From assembly GCA_904419835.1 (NCBI GenBank), contig CAJFTA010000057.1:1-14212 (forward strand): a stretch of DNA of 14,212 nt, given 5' to 3'. The position numbers were made by a program, and so were the translations under genes. The notes under the pieces are model-generated. The model saw nothing but the letters and a program-made list of their open reading frames with translations, did not search any database and was not told the DNA's origin. The DNA comes from an uncultured Pseudoflavonifractor sp. GTDB taxonomy: Bacteria; Bacillota; Clostridia; Oscillospirales; Oscillospiraceae. Of the stretch, positions 6,254 to 12,590 are shown piece after piece; the first letter of the stretch is position 1; the number at the start of each line of letters is the position of its first letter.

Positions 6254-7164
6254 GCTCCGATTACTTTTCCTCCGCTTGCGCGCAGCCAGTTTTTATTTTC
6301 AATTTTGTATGACACCTTAAGAAGTCCTGTGATAGAAGAAAAGCCTGCACTTTCAACTTCTGCGCCAATCTCTAGCGTTCCTTCCTTATAGTTATGTTCA
6401 TAACTCGCAATAAATTTATTTTGAGGAGTTCCTGTTGTGCCTACTTTTTGCTTAACAACAAGAGTAATTCGTCCTTGTGAAGCAGTGCAATGTGGCGCGC
6501 TTAAATATGAAGCCATATCTATAACATCATAAATAACGCCTTCTGCATCTTCCGCGCGTTTAGAAATTTTAGAATCTGATGCACCATTTCCGTATTCATC
6601 AACGTAACCAGACTCTTTACCAGTGCTATCCCATGTTTTTGCATATGCTTTTAAAATGTAATAATCATCTGGATTTGTCATAGACACGCCAACTAGATCG
6701 GGAATATCATACAACTCATCCCACTTGGCCCATGCAAATTCCCAATCTACAGTATATACATAAATATCCTCTGAAGGATTATAATACGCATCTTCTGCTG
6801 TCCACGATAGATCATTACTGCTTGACATCGGTGTTATGTTGGTGCCATTTGTTATCTTCTCAAAGCCAAATTCTCTTAAAACATCTTCAACTGCAAGGCT
6901 TCGTTCAATTGCCATTGCATGCGCTAATTGATTATAATTTACTATATTGTTATTATCCAGGGCATCCTCAAGTGCATCATAATACTGTTGATGGATCTCT
7001 TCTTCCGCCTGAGAAATCGCTGTTTCAAACTGTTCATATGTATATATTTCCGAGGGGGTACTCAACAACTCTTCTTTTGAAGTCTCTACTGCAAAGACGG
7101 TTGTATTAAGTAATATGGAAATTATAGAAACTAAACTAATAGTTTTTGTTGCTATTTTTTTCAT
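6250..7164 (-). CDS. Secreted protein of unknown function, horizontally acquired
   Basis: A 304-aa product with a clear Sec signal peptide: KK start, a hydrophobic core (about 8-22) and a cleavage site after VFA (25). Residues 30-100 are acidic, Glu/Gln-rich and predicted helical. Residues 118-304 are rich in aromatic and beta-forming residues (SEDIYVYTVDWEFAWAKWDE, GRITLVVKQKV, FIASYEHNY, GLLKVSYKIENKNW), suggesting a beta-sandwich-like domain. There is one cysteine (226), and no LPxTG anchor, lipobox or metal-protease motif. The ATG has AAGGGAG 9 bases upstream. A consensus promoter lies at 7251-7279. The gene overlaps the small membrane protein by 4 bases. Very AT-rich codon use marks it as foreign. 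No function is assigned. Confidence 0.85.
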   Translation of the reverse strand: MKKIATKTISLVSIISILLNTTVFAVETSKEELLSTPSEIYTYEQFETAISQAEEEIHQQYYDALEDALDNNNIVNYNQLAHAMAIERSLAVEDVLREFGFEKITNGTNITPMSSSNDLSWTAEDAYYNPSEDIYVYTVDWEFAWAKWDELYDIPDLVGVSMTNPDDYYILKAYAKTWDSTGKESGYVDEYGNGASDSKISKRAEDAEGVIYDVIDMASYLSAPHCTASQGRITLVVKQKVGTTGTPQNKFIASYEHNYKEGTLEIGAEVESAGFSSITGLLKVSYKIENKNWLRASGGKVIGA

Positions 7165-7208
7165 ACTCTTTTCTCCCTTTTAAAATTTTACTAAGCTTTA
7201 TAAGCATC

Positions 7209-7233
7209 CTATATATTCATGGGAATCACTCCT
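7209..7233 (-). promoter_or_regulatory. Possible three-codon leader ORF (Met-Asn-Ile-stop)
   Basis: In the leader of the secreted-protein gene, AGGAG (7233-7229) is followed after 8 bases by ATG AAT ATA TAG (7220-7209). Ribosome loading there could influence the downstream gene. AT-rich sequence makes chance stops common, so this is tentative. Confidence 0.3.
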
Positions 7234-7250
7234 ACTCTAAATCTATTAAA

Positions 7251-7279
7251 ATTTTAAAACAGTTTTTGTTATTTGTCAA
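7251..7279 (-). promoter_or_regulatory. Promoter of the island operon
   Basis: On the minus strand, TTGACA (7279-7274), exactly 17 bases, then TAAAAT (7256-7251). This would give a leader of about 80 bases before the secreted-protein start. It shows that the cassette has its own transcription signal and need not depend on read-through from pepD. Confidence 0.82.
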
Positions 7280-7405
7280 TAAAATTTATAAATATAAAAG
7301 TGTAAATTTGTTTTTTTATACAATTTTTATTAACTTCGGCAACGCCCGGCATAGCGGTACCGCTTTCTGTCCCAGGCAGGTCTTTTCCAAAAAACGAAGA
7401 AGCCC

Positions 7406-8878
7406 TTATCCCTGTTGATGGCCAATCTCCTCCAGGGTGCCCGCCAGAAGGGCGGCGTAGACGGGCAGGGAGGACAGGGGCGCCCGCTCGTCGGGGGAGT
7501 GGGCGTCCAGGATGTCCGGCCCGGACACCGCCATCACCACCTCCGGTGCCTTTGCCTGGAAGAAGGAGGGCTCCAGCCCCACGTGGACGGCGGAGATCTC
7601 CATACCCCGCCCCGCCTCCCGGCGGAACACCCGGTCCATCAGCAGGGCCAGGGGGTTGTCCGGCCTGCCCTGCCAGGCGGGGTAGCCGGTGGCTGCCGCG
7701 GCAAAGCCGCTGGCCTCCGCCAGACGCCGGTGGGCGCCGGCCATGGCGGCCTCGTCCGCCGGGTCGGCGCAGCGGATAAACTCCGCTGCCTTTATAGTTC
7801 CGTCCTCTGTCCACACCCGGCCCAGATTGGCCGAGGCGGACACCACGCCGGGAAAATCGGCGTGCCACCGCTGTACGCCGTGGGTCAGTCCGCCGGTGAG
7901 GGCCAGCAGGGCGTCCCGGCAGGCATTGTCCCACGCCTGTTCCGGCAGGGCGGTCTCCTCCAGCGCCGCCCGGAAGTTTGGGTCGCTGGCCCGGTGGGCC
8001 GCCTCCAGCGCCGCCGCCCAGTCCGCAAAGGCCGCCTTCAGGGCGGGGACATGGGCGGGGGAGAGCGTCACCACCGCCGCCGCCCAGGTGGGGATGGCGT
8101 TGTGGGCCTGCCCGCCGGAGAAGTCCGCCAGGGCCCAGGGGAAGGGCAGGGCGGAGAGCAGGGCGGTCAGGGCCTTGACGGGATTGCCCCGGCCCCGGTG
8201 GATGTCGTCCCCCGAGTGGCCCCCGGAAAAGCCGGACAGGGCGATGGAAAAGGCCTGTCCCGCTCCCGCCGGGCAGGTGGCCAGGGGGCGGGAGAAGGTC
8301 TCCCGCCGCCCGCCTGCCGATCCCACCACGGCGGTGCCCAGGTGGAAGCCGTCGGTGTTGAGCAGGTACCTGGCCCCCGCCAGCCAGGACGGGTCCACCT
8401 CCCGGGCTCCGGCCAGGCCCACCTCCTCGGCCACCGTGAAGATGACCCGCACCGGGCCCCGCTCCAGCTTCCGGCCCAGCAGCCAGAGGACGGCGGCGTT
8501 GCCCAGGCCGTTGTCCGCCCCCAGGGAGGACCGGCCGTCCGACCGCAGAAAGCCGTCCGCCGCCTCCGCCCGGATGGGGTCCCGCTCCGGTTCATAGCCG
8601 CTGCCCGGCCGGACGGCGCACACCATGTCCATGTGGCCCTGGAGGATGGTGAGAGGCGCGCCCCCGCACCCCGGGGCGGCGGGCAGGTCGGCGGTTAAGT
8701 TGCCGGCGGCATCCATGACCGGCACGCCGCCCAGCGCCTCCAGCCGCCGGGCCAGCAGCCGCCCCACCGCCCGCTCCCCGTGGGAGGGGTGGGGAACGGC
8801 GCACATCTTCTGAAATTCCGCGACAATCCCCGCCGTGATGGCCTCCGGGCCGCCCAGCCGGGCCGTCAGCTCTGTCAT
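7406..8878 (-). CDS. pepD: Aminoacyl-histidine dipeptidase (peptidase D, M20 family)
   Basis: Cytosolic di-zinc exopeptidase that hydrolyses Xaa-His and other dipeptides. The 490-aa product shows the M20 metal and catalytic residues in order: QGHMDMVC (His82, Asp84), GADNGLGNA (bridging Asp122), VAEEVGLAGA (general base Glu151, metal Glu152), LLNTDG (Asp176), then GGHSGDDIHRGRGNPVKAL of the lid domain and AHSPDERAP near the C-terminus. Length fits PepD (about 480-490). The start is the ATG at 8878 with AGGGGG 9 bases upstream; a longer in-frame extension runs into the 110-bp tandem repeats and is rejected. The last 13 codons form the right copy of the direct repeat flanking the island. No terminator is visible after its stop. 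Confidence 0.95.
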   Translation of the reverse strand: MTELTARLGGPEAITAGIVAEFQKMCAVPHPSHGERAVGRLLARRLEALGGVPVMDAAGNLTADLPAAPGCGGAPLTILQGHMDMVCAVRPGSGYEPERDPIRAEAADGFLRSDGRSSLGADNGLGNAAVLWLLGRKLERGPVRVIFTVAEEVGLAGAREVDPSWLAGARYLLNTDGFHLGTAVVGSAGGRRETFSRPLATCPAGAGQAFSIALSGFSGGHSGDDIHRGRGNPVKALTALLSALPFPWALADFSGGQAHNAIPTWAAAVVTLSPAHVPALKAAFADWAAALEAAHRASDPNFRAALEETALPEQAWDNACRDALLALTGGLTHGVQRWHADFPGVVSASANLGRVWTEDGTIKAAEFIRCADPADEAAMAGAHRRLAEASGFAAAATGYPAWQGRPDNPLALLMDRVFRREAGRGMEISAVHVGLEPSFFQAKAPEVVMAVSGPDILDAHSPDERAPLSSLPVYAALLAGTLEEIGHQQG

Positions 8879-8920
8879 AACGCAAGCCCCCTGTATGCTG
8901 TGGTTTTCTGATGGTTGATA

Positions 8921-9146
8921 ATGCCATGACGGCGCAGCCGGAATGGTATCTTGGCCATCTTTTCCGCCTGCCCTGTCAAGGGCGGGGAAAAGGGCCGGGT
9001 TCAAAGTATAATGGCCGCTCTGCGGCTATGATACCATGACGGCGCAGCCGGAATGGTATCTTGGCCATCTTTTCCGCCTGCCCTGTCAAGGGCGGGGAAA
9101 AGGGCCGGGTTCAAAGTATAATAGCCGCTCTGCGGCTATTATACCA
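8921..9146. repeat. Two-copy 110-bp tandem repeat with inverted repeats
   Basis: 8921-9030 and 9031-9140 are almost identical (differences seen at unit positions 3, 93 and 110). Each unit holds GCCCT-GTCA-AGGGC inside a longer CTTTTCC/GGAAAAG palindrome and TATAAT(A/G)GCCGC-TCT-GCGGCTAT. At the copy junction GATACCAT/ATGGTATC forms a third hairpin (9030-9060). The last copy ends in a 12-bp perfect stem TATAATAGCCGC/GCGGCTATTATA (9118-9144). It fills the gap between the pepD start and the ytaF stop, so it may end ytaF transcription, contribute to the pepD leader, or be a repeat that has duplicated. No ORF is credible. Confidence 0.9.
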
Positions 9147-9157
9147 CAGGCCGCTCC

Positions 9158-9709
9158 TCAGAGGAATACCTCCCCGCCCCCCAGCAGCACCAGCAGCAGG
9201 CCGGACAGGGGCAGGGCGTACTTTCCCAGCAGGCGGCCCAGGGGACCCCCGCCCAGCCAGGCGCCCAGAGGGATAAAGAGCAGCGTCACGCAGAAGTTGC
9301 ACGCCGCAGCCCACAGAGGAGACAGCCCGCTGATGCCCGCCGCCACCCCGGCCCCGGCATTGTTCACCGCCAGGGCTGCCGCCAGGGGCACCCAGGCCCG
9401 CGCCGGGGCCGGGGGCTCCTCCGCCTCTCCCGGGGCCCGGAGCCAGTCCAGCAGGAACCAGAAGCCGATGCCCAGCAGCACCAGGCCGCCCAGCATATCC
9501 GCCAGCCCGGCCGGCAGGAACCGGCCCGCCGCCGCCCCCAGGGCCAGGGACAGCCAGGTCACCGCCGTAGTCACCCCCGCCAGAATCAGGCATCCCCGCC
9601 GGGACACCGCCAGCCCCCGGGCCGCGTACCCCATGGAGAGGAGAATCGTATCCAGATTGCAGGCCATGGTAAAGACCAGTATGGCCGCAATGGAAGCCAA
9701 AACGTCCAT
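9158..9709 (-). CDS. ytaF: YtaF/MntP-family membrane protein (putative cation exporter)
   Basis: A 183-aa protein with six hydrophobic segments in two similar halves separated by a Pro/Ala/Glu linker (91-104). The first half carries ACNLDTILLSMGYAARG (16-32), the counterpart of the (S/A)-(L/A)-D motif of MntP/YtaF proteins. The second half has LAVNNAGAGVAAGISGLSP (113-131), where MntP pumps have Asp but many clostridial YtaF proteins have Asn. This favours YtaF (sporulation-associated) over a true MntP manganese exporter; substrate and role are uncertain. The start is fixed by GGGAGGT 6 bases upstream of the ATG. A 10-bp hairpin (9719-9746) covers part of that Shine-Dalgarno. No clear promoter is seen, and no manganese riboswitch is recognisable upstream. 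Confidence 0.78.
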   Translation of the reverse strand: MDVLASIAAILVFTMACNLDTILLSMGYAARGLAVSRRGCLILAGVTTAVTWLSLALGAAAGRFLPAGLADMLGGLVLLGIGFWFLLDWLRAPGEAEEPPAPARAWVPLAAALAVNNAGAGVAAGISGLSPLWAAACNFCVTLLFIPLGAWLGGGPLGRLLGKYALPLSGLLLVLLGGGEVFL

Positions 9710-9718
9710 TTCGTACCT

Positions 9719-9746
9719 CCCTTCCGGCCATCCTATGCCGGAAGGG
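9719..9746 (-). promoter_or_regulatory. Leader hairpin over the ytaF Shine-Dalgarno
   Basis: CCCTTCCGGC (9719-9728) pairs with GCCGGAAGGG (9737-9746) around an 8-base loop. On the minus-strand mRNA the three 5' G bases of the Shine-Dalgarno GGGAGGT lie in the stem, so folding could limit ribosome access. Confidence 0.55.
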
Positions 9747-9794
9747 GGGAGCGGGTGCGGAAGCTTGCGGCGGAAACGCTCGGGCAGAGGTTTT

Positions 9795-9826
9795 TGGGCG
9801 CTTTTCGCCGGTAAAAAGCACCTCCC
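9795..9826. repeat. Lone hairpin related to the end of the dispersed element
   Basis: TTTGGGCGCTTTTCGCCGGT followed by AAAAAGC and CCTCCCAAA resembles the terminal hairpin of copy A (TTTGGGTACTTTTCGCCGGT, then GAAAAGTACCC). It has the same loop but imperfect pairing. It precedes a REP unit by about ten bases, as the copy A hairpin precedes one by 46, so it looks like a third, truncated trace of the same composite element. Confidence 0.55.
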
Positions 9827-9836
9827 AAAAGAGCGT

Positions 9837-9883
9837 CCCCCTCATCCGCCCCCCTTCGGGGGCACCTTCCCCCAGGGGAAGGC
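9837..9883. repeat. REP-like double-hairpin repeat (copy 2)
   Basis: Same unit as at 3678-3724 and in the same orientation, with one extra C in the first hairpin and a slightly shortened second hairpin (CCTTCCCCCAGGGGAAGG). It lies between the lone hairpin and copy B of the dispersed element. Confidence 0.85.
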
Positions 9884-9908
9884 TTTGGAAGTTATTCGGG
9901 CAGCGATT

Positions 9909-10195
9909 GAAACACGGCGCAGAGACTTGGTGCGGCATTGAGGAATGTGGTTGAATTACTGAAACTATCAAGTTTGGGCGGGTAACGCTGCTCGGACGAC
10001 GCAGTCACGAAACGAACCAGCCGAACCGGCATAGTAACTGCTTTCAGGTTTGGCGGCTTCTTAAATTTTTCCGCCGCAAACCGCGCCCCTGAAGGGGGTA
10101 CCAGGGGGAAACGGGCGCGTTTGGCCCTAACAGGGCCTTTCCGCGCCTGTTGCCCATGGCGAGCTTTGCCTACTTTCCCTCGCTGGAAAGTAGGC
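9909..10195. repeat. Dispersed structured element, copy B
   Basis: Collinear with copy A (3350-3631) in the same orientation. Compensatory changes keep its stems. ACGGGCGCG (10111-10119) pairs with CGCGCCTGT (10142-10150), where copy A has G-C in place of the sixth pair, C-G. GCCTACTTTCC (10168-10178) pairs with GGAAAGTAGGC (10185-10195), where copy A has GGGTACTTTTC/GAAAAGTACCC. The inner GGCCC/GGGCC hairpin is unchanged (10123-10137). A further arm GGCGG/CCGCC near 10052-10075 matches GGTG/CACC in copy A. No coding potential is supported. It lies between ytaF and the 3' end of the MATE operon. Confidence 0.75.
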
Positions 10196-10328
10196 CGCCG
10201 GAGGCCGCGTGTTTCCCCGCAAGCGGCAGGCCTCGCTCACTCCGCTGCCCGTCCTCTCCCCACGAAAGGCGTTCCGCCTTCCGTGGGGACCCCGAGAAGC
10301 AACCACCTTTTCTCCAGGGGGAAGGCAA
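10196..10328. repeat. Non-coding hairpin region with a half REP unit
   Basis: Contains a 15-base-arm stem-loop CCCCACGAAAGGCG/CGCCTTCCGTGGGG with one mismatch (10258-10288) and a half REP unit ACCTTTTCTCCAGGGGGAAGGC (10304-10325) resembling the second hairpin of the REP copies. No gene is seen. Together with 9710-10195 this makes about 620 bases without a gene, filled with repeats. Confidence 0.55.
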
Positions 10329-10368
10329 TAAAAACCGGAGGGCTGCCGCAGATGCGGCGGCCCTCCGG
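10329..10368 (-). terminator. Intrinsic terminator of the HD-MATE operon
   Basis: On the minus strand CCGGAGGGC...GCCCTCCGG encloses GCCGC/GCGGC with a 4-base loop (10368-10335, one mismatch) and is followed by TTTTTATT. It lies 21 bases after the MATE stop. Confidence 0.9.
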
Positions 10369-10389
10369 ACGCTCTTGTGTGGAATTGTG

Positions 10390-11769
10390 TCAGGCCGCGC
10401 CCAGCTCCTTCTCCCGGCGGCGGAGAATCCGCGGGAACTTCCAGGCAAACATGAGGCCGGTGACGGTGGCGGCCAGGAAGTCGGCCACCGGCTCGGCCAG
10501 GTACACGGCAAAGACCTGGTTGCCGGTGAGGATGCGCGGCAGGATATAGATGAGGGGGATGAGGAGGATAATCTTCCGCAGCAGGGCCAGGAAGAGGGAC
10601 ACCTTGGCCTGGCCAAGGGCCACAAAGGTCTGCTGGCAGGAGAACTGCACCCCCAGCATAAAGAAGCAGGCCAGGTAGATCCGCAGCGCCCACACGGCGG
10701 CCTCCACCAGCTCGGGCTTGTCGTTGAAAAGGGCCACAAAGATATTGGGGAAGAGCTGCACCAGCAGCCAGCTGACCACGGAGTATATCACGCCGGCGGT
10801 GATGAGCAGGCGGAAGGTCTGCCTCACCCGATCCAGCTTGCCCGCGCCGTAGTTGTAGCCCACAATGGGCTGGGCGCCCTGGGCCAGGCCCTGGAAGATC
10901 ATGGTCAGCACCTGCATGATGGAGGAGCAGATGGTCATGGCCCCCACATATGTGTCCCCGCCGTACTGGAGCAGGGAGGCGTTGAAGGCGATATTCACCA
11001 GGCTCTCGGTGGACTGCATAATAAAGGGAGACACGCCGATGGACATCACCGGCAGGAGAATGCTTGGCTTGAGGCGGAGGTACTTGGCCCGTATTTTCAG
11101 GCCGGTGCGCTTCCCGGTGAGGAAGGCCAACACCCACACCGCCGACACCGCCTGGGCGATAATGGTGGCCAGAGCCGCGCCCTGGACGCCCATGTCCATG
11201 CCGAAGATAAAGATGGGGTCCAGCACAATATTGGTCGCCGCGCCGATGACCACGGTGAGCATGGAGGTGGTGGAGAAGCCCTGGGTGGTGATAAAGTTGT
11301 TCAGCGCCAGGGAGAGCTGCACGAACACCGTGCCGCAGAGGTAGATGGTCAGGTAATTGACGGCGTAGTCAATGGTCTGGCTGCTGGCGCCCATGAGCAG
11401 GAGCAGGGGCCGCTGGAAGGGGAGGAACACCGCCATGACCGCCGCTGAAATAACGATGCTCAGCAGGGTGCAGTTGCCCAGAATCTCCTCGGCCAGGTCA
11501 GTCCTGCCCTCGCCGGCCCGGATGGCCGCCCGGGCGCCGCCGCCCATGCCCACCAGGGCGGACAGGGCGGAGATGAACATGATGATGGCAAAGGCAACGC
11601 CCACGCCGGTAATGGCCAGATCTCCGTCCTGCTCCATGTGGCCCAGGTACATCCGGTCCACAATGTTGTACAGGGCGTTGACCACCTGGGCGGTGACGGC
11701 GGGCAGGGCCAGCCGCCGGAGCAGCTGGGGTACGGGATCGTTGCCCAGATCGTTGGTGCGCTTGGCCAT
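10390..11769 (-). CDS. MATE-family multidrug/Na+ antiporter
   Basis: Predicted cytoplasmic-membrane exporter that moves organic compounds out in exchange for Na+ or H+. The 459-aa product has about twelve hydrophobic segments in two homologous halves. It has the MatE-type start PVPQLLRRLALPAVTAQVVNALYNIVDRMYLGH, followed by GGGARAAIRAGEGR, NNFITTQGFSTTSML, ATNIVLDPIFIFG and, in the second half, QGLAQGAQPIVGYNYGAGK, all typical of the MepA/DinF-like branch. Start: ATG with GGAGGG 7 bases upstream, only 2 bases after the HD gene stop, so the two genes are cotranscribed and coupled. The C-terminus ends in a basic RILRRREKELGAA. Substrate unknown. A strong terminator follows. Confidence 0.94.
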   Translation of the reverse strand: MAKRTNDLGNDPVPQLLRRLALPAVTAQVVNALYNIVDRMYLGHMEQDGDLAITGVGVAFAIIMFISALSALVGMGGGARAAIRAGEGRTDLAEEILGNCTLLSIVISAAVMAVFLPFQRPLLLLMGASSQTIDYAVNYLTIYLCGTVFVQLSLALNNFITTQGFSTTSMLTVVIGAATNIVLDPIFIFGMDMGVQGAALATIIAQAVSAVWVLAFLTGKRTGLKIRAKYLRLKPSILLPVMSIGVSPFIMQSTESLVNIAFNASLLQYGGDTYVGAMTICSSIMQVLTMIFQGLAQGAQPIVGYNYGAGKLDRVRQTFRLLITAGVIYSVVSWLLVQLFPNIFVALFNDKPELVEAAVWALRIYLACFFMLGVQFSCQQTFVALGQAKVSLFLALLRKIILLIPLIYILPRILTGNQVFAVYLAEPVADFLAATVTGLMFAWKFPRILRRREKELGAA

Positions 11770-11771
11770 GG

Positions 11772-12356
11772 TCAGCCCTCCTCCCTTTCCAGAAAATAGG
11801 TGGCCTCCATGTCGGCAGTGGCCAGGGCAAAGGCAAGGGGGAACTGCTGGAGTGCCTGGCCCACTGTGCGGGGGTCCTCGGTGCCCGAAAAGCCCATGTG
11901 CCAGCGGATGGCCATGGCCTCCTCCCTCGTCAGGCGGACAAAGCCGTTGACAATGTAAACCGACTTCTCCCCGTGGCCGTAGGGCAGGGGGTCCTCAAAG
12001 GAGTAGGTGGGCACGGCCTGCCACTTGCCGTCCGGCCCCTTCACGTTGCGGGTGCCCGGCTTGTAGCAGCCCACCTTGCACACGTCGTGGAGCAGGGCCA
12101 CCAGGGCCACCGTCTCCTCGCTGTACTCCAGGCCGTAGAGCTCCTGGACCCGGGGGCGGGACAGGTAGTCCACCAGGCAGTGGTACACGTTCAGGCTGTG
12201 GTCGCACAGGCCGCCGGCGTAGGCCCCGTGGAAGCGGGCGGAGGCGGGGGCGGTAAAGAAATCGCTCTTGTTCTCCAGGTAGTCCAGCAGGGCGGCGGAG
12301 CCCTCCCGGTGGACTTTCCCGGTAAATATCTCAATAAATTCCTCTCGGGCGCTCAT
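11772..12356 (-). CDS. HD-domain metal-dependent phosphohydrolase
   Basis: A 194-aa soluble protein with the HD fold: HGAYAGGLCDHSLNVYHCLVDY (43-64) gives the first histidines, LLHDVCKVG (89-96) the His90-Asp91 doublet, and IRWHMG a later metal-site histidine. The HGAYxGGLxxHSLxV pattern resembles the HD domain of YhaM-type nucleases, but the OB-fold RNA-binding domain of YhaM is absent, so the substrate (nucleotide, second messenger or RNA) is unknown. Start at 12356 with AGAGG 7 bases upstream. The frame stays open far upstream, antisense to the radical SAM gene, but that extension is an artefact of GC-rich sequence. It is the first gene of an operon with the MATE transporter, 2 bases apart. 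Confidence 0.88.
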   Translation of the reverse strand: MSAREEFIEIFTGKVHREGSAALLDYLENKSDFFTAPASARFHGAYAGGLCDHSLNVYHCLVDYLSRPRVQELYGLEYSEETVALVALLHDVCKVGCYKPGTRNVKGPDGKWQAVPTYSFEDPLPYGHGEKSVYIVNGFVRLTREEAMAIRWHMGFSGTEDPRTVGQALQQFPLAFALATADMEATYFLEREEG

Positions 12357-12402
12357 GTCAAACCTCTTTTCCTGTTCATAATCTCTCAAATCGCAAAATA
12401 TA

Positions 12403-12411
12403 ATTTTAGCA
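12403..12411 (-). promoter_or_regulatory. Possible extended -10 promoter of the HD-MATE operon
   Basis: On the minus strand TGCTAAAAT (12411-12403) forms an extended -10 about 47 bases before the HD start, in a locally AT-rich stretch. The -35 position (12431-12426, TGGATC) is poor, so the call is tentative. Confidence 0.4.
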
Positions 12412-12514
12412 CATGCGCGGAGAAAGATCCAGCCGTTCCCCTTACCCTCCTCCCCTCTGTTGGGACACTTTCGCCATTTTGTTTCCAAATCCGACACTCT
12501 CCCCACTCTGTCCG

Positions 12515-12543
12515 TTGAGAAACTGTCCTCTCCGGAATACCTT
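12515..12543 (+). promoter_or_regulatory. Possible promoter of the radical SAM gene
   Basis: TTGAGA (12515-12520), 17 bases, TACCTT (12538-12543), 34 bases before the Shine-Dalgarno. The -35 is good and the spacing ideal, but the -10 is weak. No operator or riboswitch is recognised in 12357-12590. Confidence 0.35.
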
Positions 12544-12590
12544 AATTCATGACAAATGGAGCTTCCACCGTCAGACAAGGAGTGATTCTC

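Larger units (their letters stand above)
6031..7401. mobile_element. AT-rich genomic island between pepD-tail direct repeats
   Basis: Base composition falls from strongly GC-rich to AT-rich, with A/T-ending codons throughout 6068-7320, then returns at 7402. The segment is bounded by 45-bp direct repeats (5986-6030 and 7402-7446). It carries one minus-strand operon with its own promoter and no recombinase gene. The repeats look like an integration or recombination site at the pepD 3' end, but no integrase or cut-site motif is visible, so the mechanism is open. Confidence 0.55.

Noticed and set aside
7183..7257. Two TTAAAATTTTA-type palindromes in the leader and -10 region of the island operon as a possible operator
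   Set aside because: The region is so AT-rich that such short palindromes are expected by chance, and no regulator gene is present.
7353..7364. Palindrome AGCGGTACCGCT as a pepD terminator
   Set aside because: Only a 6-bp self-complementary core with no loop and no T-run on the minus strand.
8879..9004. Longer PepD N-terminus starting at 9004
   Set aside because: The extra codons lie in the tandem repeat and leader; PepD homologues start near MTELTARL, and a Shine-Dalgarno precedes 8878.
8921..9140. CRISPR-like array
   Set aside because: Only two adjacent 110-bp units with no unique spacers; it is a tandem duplication.
9036..9941. Plus-strand open frame of ~300 residues across ytaF
   Set aside because: It is antisense to ytaF, starts inside the repeat without a binding site, and has low-complexity Pro/Ser/Arg composition.
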